Below, one piece after another: positions 58,386 to 64,000 of a DNA stretch of 64,000 nt (positions within the stretch are counted from its first letter, which is position 1; every line of letters starts with the position of its first letter). Location of the stretch: contig NZ_NSJZ01000002.1 of the NCBI RefSeq assembly GCF_002287065.1, positions 434,001-498,000 on the forward strand. The letters run 5' to 3'. The position numbers and the translations under genes were made by a program. Below the pieces are notes generated by a model. That model worked only from the letters and a program-made list of their open reading frames with translations. It ran no database searches and had not been told where the DNA came from. Origin of the DNA: Paracoccus salipaludis (GTDB lineage Bacteria; Pseudomonadota; Alphaproteobacteria; Rhodobacterales; Rhodobacteraceae).

Positions 58386-59261
58386 TCAGGGGCTGAGGAA
58401 CTCGACGCCGGGAAGGGCGGCGATCAGGGCGACGTCCTCCTCGTAGGCGTCGGTGATCTCGTCCACCAGGTCCTGCGTCCAGCCCGGCACCGCGACTTCC
58501 TGGCGTACCGAGTCCGGCTTGGCGTGGCGGCCCAGCATCTCGGCGAAGATCGCGCGGCGGGCCTCGACCGTCAGGCGACCGGATTTCGTCAGCGCCTCCT
58601 TCAGCTCGGCCATGCCCTCGGGGGGCAGCAGGTCGCCCAGCACGGCAAGGCCCGACTTCAGCGGCACGTCCGCCGGCATCCGGGCGATGCGGCGCACGGC
58701 CTCGGGCCAGATCAGGGGCGTGTCCTCGTAGCACCAGACGATCACCCGGCGACCCTGCATGGCCTCGACGATGCGCTGCATGGCGGGGCCCCAGCGCAAC
58801 TGCCGCGGGTCGCACTTGCCCAGCACGCGTTCGAACGAGGGGTCGGGCATGCGAGAGACGAGGTGCGGGATCTGCAGCGCCGGGTTCTGGATCGCCAGCG
58901 ACACCTCGACCTCGGCCGAGGGGAACAGAGCTGTCACCGCCCGCATCCGCGCGGCCGCCTGCGGGAACAGGCCGCTGTCGGACAGGCAGCGCACCGGCGC
59001 GCCGATCAGCGAGGCCTGCGACAGCACCATGCGCTGGACGTTGTCAGCCTCGAGCAGCGCGTCATAGATGACCTCCTCCATCTCGGGGGGCGCTTCGCCG
59101 CCCTTCAGCGAACTCAGCGCCTCGTCCAGCACGCCCTTGTAGCGGCCCGGGGGAACCACCTCGACCCCGTTGGCCAGCAGCCAGTCGCGGTTTTCCATCA
59201 GCGTGCGGATCATCCGCTCGGGCTCGGTGCCGTGGGTGCCGAAATGGATGGCGACCTGCAT
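58386..59261 (-). CDS. Unknown protein, possible sulfotransferase-fold relative
   Basis: A 291-aa soluble protein. The N-terminus MQVAIHFGTHGTEPERMIRTLMENRDWLLANGVEVVPPGRYKGVLDEAL has the layout of sulfotransferase-like proteins (strand, H-x-G-T-H turn, helix, then L..NGV..P), but the PAPS-binding GTKTT loop is replaced by GTHGTEPE. Later parts (EVSLAIQNPALQIPHLVSRM, RVIVWCYEDTPLIWPEAVRRIARM) are consistent with that fold. I cannot assign a function. It is transcribed alone, toward gapR. The ATG at 59261 is chosen because homology-like structure begins there. Confidence 0.7.
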   Translation of the reverse strand: MQVAIHFGTHGTEPERMIRTLMENRDWLLANGVEVVPPGRYKGVLDEALSSLKGGEAPPEMEEVIYDALLEADNVQRMVLSQASLIGAPVRCLSDSGLFPQAAARMRAVTALFPSAEVEVSLAIQNPALQIPHLVSRMPDPSFERVLGKCDPRQLRWGPAMQRIVEAMQGRRVIVWCYEDTPLIWPEAVRRIARMPADVPLKSGLAVLGDLLPPEGMAELKEALTKSGRLTVEARRAIFAEMLGRHAKPDSVRQEVAVPGWTQDLVDEITDAYEEDVALIAALPGVEFLSP

Positions 59262-59382
59262 GGGCCAGACCTCATCTTTGCTGCCGACCCGTCCCGTCGC
59301 CTTGCAGCGGCGCAGGGTCAAGGGGGTGAACGGTGCTGCGGGGAAAAACTTGCGAGGAATGCGCGGCAAGGTGGTCCCGCGC

Positions 59383-59411
59383 TTGCGCCACCCCAGGCGT
59401 GCGCGTATCTG
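59383..59411 (+). promoter_or_regulatory. Promoter of tRNA-Thr
   Basis: TTGCGC at 59383-59388, exactly 17 bp, TATCTG at 59406-59411. The predicted start (about 59418) is within two bases of the tRNA 5' end. The -10 box and spacing are identical to those of rnpB. Confidence 0.72.
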
Positions 59412-59419
59412 AAAGCGAG

Positions 59420-59494
59420 GCCGGTTTAGCTCAGTGGTAGAGCGTCTGATTTGTAATCAGGGGGTCGGGGGTTCAAATCCCTCAACCGGCACCA
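59420..59494 (+). tRNA. tRNA-Thr (anticodon TGT)
   Basis: The full cloverleaf is visible. The acceptor GCCGGTT pairs with AACCGGC at 59484-59490. The D-arm has AGCTCAGTGGTAGAGC, the anticodon loop is TTTGTAA with TGT in the centre, and the T-arm is GGGGGTTCAAATCCCTC. Discriminator A and an encoded CCA follow (59491-59494). It reads ACA and related Thr codons. It ends 6 nt before the end of the convergent dipeptidase gene. Confidence 0.98.
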
Positions 59495-59499
59495 ACCAG

Positions 59500-60549
59500 T
59501 CACCCGCCCCAGCTGCGCTCGACCAGGGACAGCCAGTTTTTCCAGGCGATCTTCTCGACCAGTTCGCGGCCGTAGCCGTGGGCCAGCATCGCGTCGAGCA
59601 GCCGGGGAAGGGCGGCGACGTCGGACAGGTCGGCCGGCATCACCGCGCCGTCGAAGTCCGAACCCAGAGCCACCCCGTCGTCGCCCAGGATTGCCAGCAT
59701 GTGGTCGAGGTGGCGCAAGAGGATGTCGAAGCCGCGGAACTGCTCGCGCCGGCCATCGAGGGCCAGGAAGCCGGTGTTGAAGTTCAGGCCGACCACGCCG
59801 CCCGTGTCGGCGACCTGGCGCAGCTGCCGGTCGGTCAGGTTGCGCGAACTGGCGCAGATCGCATGGACGCCCGAATGGGTGGCGACCAGCGGGGCGTTGG
59901 TCAGCCGGGCCACGTCGTCGCAGCCCTTCTCGTTGAGGTGCGACAGGTCGATGATGATTCGCAGGGCGTTGCATTCGCGCACAAGGGCCTTGCCGCGCTC
60001 GGTCAGCCCCTCGCCCCGGTCGGGCAGGGACGGGAAGGCAAACGGCACGCCATGGCCGTAGGCCGTGGGCCGCGACCAGACAAAGCCCATCGAGCGCAAG
60101 CCCATCGCGTGCCACAGGTGCAGCGCATCCAGGTCGGCCAGCGGCTCTGCGCCCTCCATGTGCAGGATGGCGGCGATACGGCCGGCTTCGGTCGCGGCGC
60201 GGATCTCGGCGGCGGTGCGGCAGACCGACAGGGTCCCCGTTCGTTCCAGCGCGAACAGCGCCGAGGCCTGGGCGAAGGCCATGGGCAGGGCCTGGTCGCA
60301 AGGGACTTCGGGCGGCAGGTGCAGGTCGAAGGGCGGGTTTTCCTTCTGCCGCAGCAACTCGGCCACGTCGCCGGTTTCGGCATCGGGCACCCACATGGCG
60401 AAGAAGCCGCCGACCATGCCGCCCGCACGCAGCCGGGGCAGGTCCATGTGACCGCTGCCGTCCCCCTGGGTCCAGAGCCGACCGGCCTCGGGGCCCGCAG
60501 CCACCGCGCGTTGCAGGAAGTCGTTGTGTCCGTCGAATACGGGGATCAT
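59500..60549 (-). CDS. Membrane-dipeptidase-like metallopeptidase (M19 family)
   Basis: Zinc dipeptidase of family M19, 349 aa. Metal and active-site positions are visible: VFDGHNDFLQ with His and Asp at residues 7 and 9, the bridging Glu in ILHMEGAEPL, LIIDLSHLNEKGCDDVA, PLVATHSGVHAICASSRNLTD and ALGSDFDG. No signal peptide is seen, so it is probably cytoplasmic. Relatives cleave dipeptides including D-amino-acid-containing ones. The ATG at 60549 gives the family start. Upstream it is divergent from the parA-like gene. Confidence 0.92.
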   Translation of the reverse strand: MIPVFDGHNDFLQRAVAAGPEAGRLWTQGDGSGHMDLPRLRAGGMVGGFFAMWVPDAETGDVAELLRQKENPPFDLHLPPEVPCDQALPMAFAQASALFALERTGTLSVCRTAAEIRAATEAGRIAAILHMEGAEPLADLDALHLWHAMGLRSMGFVWSRPTAYGHGVPFAFPSLPDRGEGLTERGKALVRECNALRIIIDLSHLNEKGCDDVARLTNAPLVATHSGVHAICASSRNLTDRQLRQVADTGGVVGLNFNTGFLALDGRREQFRGFDILLRHLDHMLAILGDDGVALGSDFDGAVMPADLSDVAALPRLLDAMLAHGYGRELVEKIAWKNWLSLVERSWGG

Positions 60550-60701
60550 GCGGCGCGGGTCCCAAGGCTGTGTCTGGCGCAGGCACGAAGACCACCACGG
60601 CGGCGCGGATGCAAGCCGGGCCATGCGGACCGGCCCCTCGGGCTTGCCCTGAGGCCGGGTGCATGCGACCCAAGGATGAGTGGGTTCGCAGCGGGGACAG
60701 C

Positions 60702-61358
60702 ATGGCGGGACGGATCATCACCGTGGCGCAGCAGAAGGGCGGCTCGGGCAAGACGACGCTGACCGTGAACCTTGCCGTCGCCTTGCGGCGCAAGGGGTTC
60801 AGGGTCGCCGTGCTGGACACCGACCCGCAGGGCAGCCTTGGCCGCTGGTTCATGGAGCGGCTGCAGGCCATCGGCGAGGACGGCGCGCTCGAGTTCTCGA
60901 CCTCGTCGGCCTGGGGGGCGAGCTACGAGGGCGAGAAGCTCAAGCGCCGCTTCGACGTGGTTCTGATCGACACGCCGCCGAAGATCGAAAGCGACCTGCG
61001 CCCGGCGTTGCGGGTGGCCGACCTGGTGCTGGTTCCCGTCGCCTCTAGCCAGGTGGACCTGTGGGCGACCGAGGGCGTGCTGGATCTCGCCTCGCGCGAG
61101 AAGCGTCCGGTGATGATCGTCCTGAACCGGACGCGGCCCGGCACCCGGCTGGGCGTCGAGGTTGCTGCCAGTGCGGCCGCCCTTGGCGTGAATGTCGCCC
61201 ACGGACAACTGGCCAACCGCGTGGCCTACGCCGAAAGCCTGGGGCGCGGCGGCACCGTCGCCGAGGGTCCGGCAGGTCCCGGTCGGGACGAGATCACGGC
61301 GCTGGCCGAGGAAGTCATGGCCCATGCCGGGATCGAGGGCGCTGCCACCATCCGCTAG
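60702..61358 (+). CDS. ParA/MinD-type ATPase without a partner gene
   Basis: A 218-aa P-loop ATPase of the ParA/MinD group. The deviant Walker A is KGGSGKTT (residues about 11-18, QQKGGSGKTTLTVNLAV), Walker A-prime is LDTDPQGSLGRW and the Walker B-like strand is VVLIDTPPKIESDLR. The C-terminal part is VPVASSQVDLWATEGVLDL and VLNRTRPGTRLG. It lacks an N-terminal HTH domain. No parB, parS-like repeat or MinE gene is adjacent. It may position a protein or complex other than the chromosome; that is inferred from the absence of a partner. Confidence 0.88.
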   Translation: MAGRIITVAQQKGGSGKTTLTVNLAVALRRKGFRVAVLDTDPQGSLGRWFMERLQAIGEDGALEFSTSSAWGASYEGEKLKRRFDVVLIDTPPKIESDLRPALRVADLVLVPVASSQVDLWATEGVLDLASREKRPVMIVLNRTRPGTRLGVEVAASAAALGVNVAHGQLANRVAYAESLGRGGTVAEGPAGPGRDEITALAEEVMAHAGIEGAATIR

Positions 61359-61387
61359 TCAGCCGGTCGCGGCCTGCCGGGCCCGGG

Positions 61388-63577
61388 TTATCCCCGCCGC
61401 TTGCTGCGCTTGTTCCCGCCGCGCTGGCCGGCGCGGCCCGCAGTGGAACGACCCTGCGAGCGGACGGCGGCTTCGGCCGCTTCCTCGACGGCGGTCTGGC
61501 GGGCCAACGGATCGTCCGAGACGACCAGCTCGACCGCCTCGAGCCGCTTGACCTCGTCGCGCAGGCGGGCGGCCTCCTCGAACTCGAGGTTCTCGGCGGC
61601 CTTGCGCATCTGCGTGCGCAGCGCGTCCAGATGGGCCTGAAGGTTGGACCCGACCAGGGGCTTGTCCACCTTGGTCGTGATCCGCGACTGGTCGGTGTCG
61701 CCCTGCCACAGCCCCGCCAGCACGTCGTCCACGTTCTTGCGGACGGTCTGGGGGGTGATGCCATGCGCCTCGTTATAGGCCTGCTGCTTGGCGCGGCGGC
61801 GTTCGGTTTCGCGCATGGCGCGTTCCATGCTGCCGGTGATGTGGTCGGCATACATGATGACGCGCCCGTCCACGTTCCGCGCTGCGCGGCCGATGGTCTG
61901 GATCAGCGAGGTCTCGGACCGCAGGAAGCCCTCCTTGTCCGCATCGAGAATAGCGACAAGGCCGCACTCAGGGATATCAAGGCCTTCGCGAAGCAAGTTG
62001 ATGCCCACAAGAACATCATAGGCGCCCAGCCGCAGGTCGCGCAGGATCTCGATCCGCTCGATCGTGTCGATATCCGAATGCATGTAGCGGACGCGGATGC
62101 CCTGCTCGTGCAGGTACTCGGTAAGGTCCTCGGCCATGCGCTTGGTCAGGGTCGTGACCAGCGTGCGGTAGCCCTGCCTGGATACCTGCCGCACCTCGTC
62201 CAGCAGGTCGTCCACCTGGGTCTCGACGGGGCGGATCTCGATCACCGGGTCCAGCAGGCCGGTGGGGCGGATCACCTGCTCGGTGAAGACGCCGCCGGTC
62301 TGGTCCAGTTCCCACTGGCTGGGAGTGGCCGACACGAAAACCGACTGCGGGCGCATCGCATCCCATTCCTCGAACTTGAGGGGGCGGTTGTCCATGCAGG
62401 ACGGCAGGCGGAAGCCGAACTCGGCCAGCGTGAACTTGCGCCGGAAGTCGCCCCGATACATGCCGCCGATCTGCGGCACGCTGACGTGGCTTTCGTCGGC
62501 AAAGACGATGGCGTTGTCGGGGATGAACTCGAACAGCGTCGGCGGCGGCTCGCCCGGCGCACGCCCGGTCAGGTAGCGGCTGTAGTTCTCGATGCCGTTG
62601 CAGACGCCCGTGGCCTCGAGCATCTCGATGTCGAAGTTCGTCCGCTGTTCCAGCCGCTGGGCTTCCAGCAGCTTGCCCTCGTCGGTCAGCTGTTGCAGTC
62701 GCGCCTGAAGTTCGGACCGTATCCCCTTGATCGCCTGCTGCAATGTCGGCCGAGGCGTGACGTAGTGGCTGTTGGCGTAGATGCGGATCTGCTTGTAATC
62801 GCCCTCGCGTGCGCCGGTCAGGGGGTCGAACTCGATGATCGCCTCAAGCTCGTTGCCGAAGAAGCTGAACCGCCAGGCGCGGTCTTCGAGGTGGGCGGGC
62901 CAGACCTCGACCACGTCGCCGCGCACCCGGAAGGCACCCCGCTGGAAGGCCGTGTCCAGCCGCTTGTACTGCTGCGCCACCAGCTCGTTGATGAAGCCCC
63001 GCTGGTCGTAGCTTTGGCCCACGACCATGTCCTGCGTCATGGCCGAATAGGTCTCGACCGAGCCGATGCCGTAGATGCAGGACACCGAGGCCACGATGAT
63101 CACGTCGTCGCGTTCCAGAAGCGCGCGCGTCGCCGAGTGGCGCATCCGGTCGATGGCCTCGTTGATCTGCGATTCCTTCTCGATATAGGTGTCGCTGCGC
63201 GGGACGTAGGCCTCGGGCTGGTAGTAGTCGTAGTAGCTGACGAAGTATTCGACCGCGTTGTCGGGGAAGAAGCCCTTGAACTCGCCGTACAACTGCGCAG
63301 CCAGCGTCTTGTTCGGGGCAAGGATGATCGCCGGGCGCTGGGTTTCCTCGATCACCTTGGCCATGGTGTAGGTCTTGCCGGTGCCCGTCGCCCCCAGCAG
63401 CACCTGGTCCCGCTCTCCGTTCAGGACACCCTGGGAAAGCTCGGCGATGGCCGTGGGCTGGTCGCCGGCCGGGGAAAACTCGCTTTGCATCACGAAGCGC
63501 TTGCCGCCTTCCAGCTTCACCCGGCGCTGTGGCTGCAGCAGCATGGGCATCGGGGCGTTCGTGTTGTTGTGGGCCAT
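61388..63577 (-). CDS. uvrB: Excinuclease ABC subunit B
   Basis: Damage-verifying helicase-like subunit of nucleotide excision repair, 729 aa. Walker [13 protein letters not shown], the beta-hairpin region [26 protein letters not shown], motif [56 protein letters not shown] and the C-terminal UVR motif [21 protein letters not shown] are all present. Start at 63577 (MAHNNTN) is preferred to 63610 because AGGA is placed 7 nt before it. The last 50 residues are basic and Arg/Gly rich. Confidence 0.97.
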   Translation of the reverse strand: MAHNNTNAPMPMLLQPQRRVKLEGGKRFVMQSEFSPAGDQPTAIAELSQGVLNGERDQVLLGATGTGKTYTMAKVIEETQRPAIILAPNKTLAAQLYGEFKGFFPDNAVEYFVSYYDYYQPEAYVPRSDTYIEKESQINEAIDRMRHSATRALLERDDVIIVASVSCIYGIGSVETYSAMTQDMVVGQSYDQRGFINELVAQQYKRLDTAFQRGAFRVRGDVVEVWPAHLEDRAWRFSFFGNELEAIIEFDPLTGAREGDYKQIRIYANSHYVTPRPTLQQAIKGIRSELQARLQQLTDEGKLLEAQRLEQRTNFDIEMLEATGVCNGIENYSRYLTGRAPGEPPPTLFEFIPDNAIVFADESHVSVPQIGGMYRGDFRRKFTLAEFGFRLPSCMDNRPLKFEEWDAMRPQSVFVSATPSQWELDQTGGVFTEQVIRPTGLLDPVIEIRPVETQVDDLLDEVRQVSRQGYRTLVTTLTKRMAEDLTEYLHEQGIRVRYMHSDIDTIERIEILRDLRLGAYDVLVGINLLREGLDIPECGLVAILDADKEGFLRSETSLIQTIGRAARNVDGRVIMYADHITGSMERAMRETERRRAKQQAYNEAHGITPQTVRKNVDDVLAGLWQGDTDQSRITTKVDKPLVGSNLQAHLDALRTQMRKAAENLEFEEAARLRDEVKRLEAVELVVSDDPLARQTAVEEAAEAAVRSQGRSTAGRAGQRGGNKRSKRRG

Positions 63578-63648
63578 GGCGATCCTGAGGGACGGAGCAG
63601 GGGCGATCACGGAAGATGGGGCGCCCGCCCGCCCCCTTCAAGGCGAAA

Positions 63649-63668
63649 GGCCGCCCTGGAAGGCGGCC
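63649..63668 (-). terminator. Hairpin downstream of sodC
   Basis: GGCCGCC at 63649-63655 pairs with GGCGGCC at 63662-63668 around a 6-nt loop. On the minus strand it is followed by TTTCG. It lies about 25 nt past the sodC stop and before uvrB. Confidence 0.6.
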
Positions 63669-63692
63669 CCCTGCGTGGTGCTGGTGCGGGCG

Positions 63693-64000
63693 TCAGCTTT
63701 CCGGTTCGAGCACTGCGCAGGCGATGCGGTCGCCCGCATTCCCTGAAGGCTGCGACGTGTAGTCGTCGACACCCGAATGGATGATCACGGCCGATCCGTT
63801 GTCATCGAGGATATTGTCCATCAGCACGCCGGGCAGGAAATACTCGACATGCAGCGCACCCGCCGCGCCCATCGTGATGTTGGGCAGATCGCCGGGGTGC
63901 GGGCCGTTGCCCGAGTGCACGCCGTGTTCGTTGTCGCCGGGAAGATGGCCGCCCGCGCTTTCGAAAGTCGGGCTCTCGCAGACGCCATTCTCGTGGATGT
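63693..64000 (-). CDS. sodC: Cu/Zn superoxide dismutase (5' end cut by window)
   Basis: C-terminal 102 residues of a periplasmic-type Cu/Zn SOD. Visible are IHENGVCESP with the copper-ligand His and the disulfide Cys, SAGGHLPGDNEHGVHSGNGPHPGDLPNI with metal-ligand His residues and the HPGDLPNI block, and the C-terminal DDYTSQPSGNAGDRIACAVLEPES with the second disulfide Cys and the Arg of the active-site channel. The start and signal peptide lie beyond the right edge. It runs in the same direction as uvrB. Confidence 0.93.
   Translation of the reverse strand, partial: IHENGVCESPTFESAGGHLPGDNEHGVHSGNGPHPGDLPNITMGAAGALHVEYFLPGVLMDNILDDNGSAVIIHSGVDDYTSQPSGNAGDRIACAVLEPES

Overview
The window is a GC-rich, gene-dense stretch of an alphaproteobacterial chromosome. 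A five-gene F1 ATP synthase operon without Fo genes, GapR (DUF2312), a coiled-coil gene coupled to zapA, a PuuD-type urate oxidase and short GC-hairpin intergenic repeats all point to Rhodobacteraceae, most likely a Paracoccus-like organism. The species is inferred, not proven. Almost everything is core metabolism or maintenance. I see no prophage, transposon, CRISPR array or antiphage island.

Layout. Positions 1-7743 are a purine-catabolism cluster: xdhC (cut by the left edge), xdhB, xdhA, a divergent LysR regulator, puuD, uraH and allA. Ribokinase converges on allA with a short overlap. Positions 8780-11743 hold a short-chain dehydrogenase with a C-terminal membrane anchor, a small SPW-type membrane protein, a DUF892 ferritin-like protein and an SRAP-domain protein. 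Positions 11762-16496 are a polar amino-acid/polyamine-type ABC importer followed by a PuuA-like glutamine-synthetase homologue. Then come terB-like, DUF1330 and ppk2 genes, clpA, gloB and a methyltransferase.

Positions 22933-27871 are atpHAGDC, ending in a strong terminator and followed by an H-type lectin domain gene. Positions 28344-36618 carry an alpha/beta hydrolase with a HCCA-isomerase-like gene, prs, purD, xseA, an MFS transporter with KDPG aldolase, and ygiB. Positions 36623-42688 hold ygiC, acnA, a DUF1223 protein, rnpB (RNase P RNA) and rpmG. Positions 42926-49402 hold yciB, uvrD, terC, metZ and folE2. Positions 49533-58234 hold ileS, a coiled-coil gene coupled to zapA, ku and ligD (non-homologous end joining), a small membrane protein with dtd, and gapR. 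The right end has an unknown gene, tRNA-Thr(TGT), an M19 dipeptidase, a lone ParA-like ATPase, uvrB and a partial sodC.

How the parts work together. XdhAB, PuuD and UraH would take hypoxanthine/xanthine through urate and 5-hydroxyisourate, and AllA would finish at ureidoglycolate. The middle steps (OHCU decarboxylase, allantoinase, allantoate hydrolysis) are not in view. DNA repair is well represented by XseA, UvrD, UvrB, Ku, LigD and SRAP. The most unusual observations are these: ku and ligD lie in the same frame separated by a single TGA, with a TTG immediately after it; four copies of an intergenic repeat all lie between convergent genes; a structured leader precedes terC; a near-perfect palindrome lies in the acnA promoter region; and rnpB and tRNA-Thr have matching promoters.
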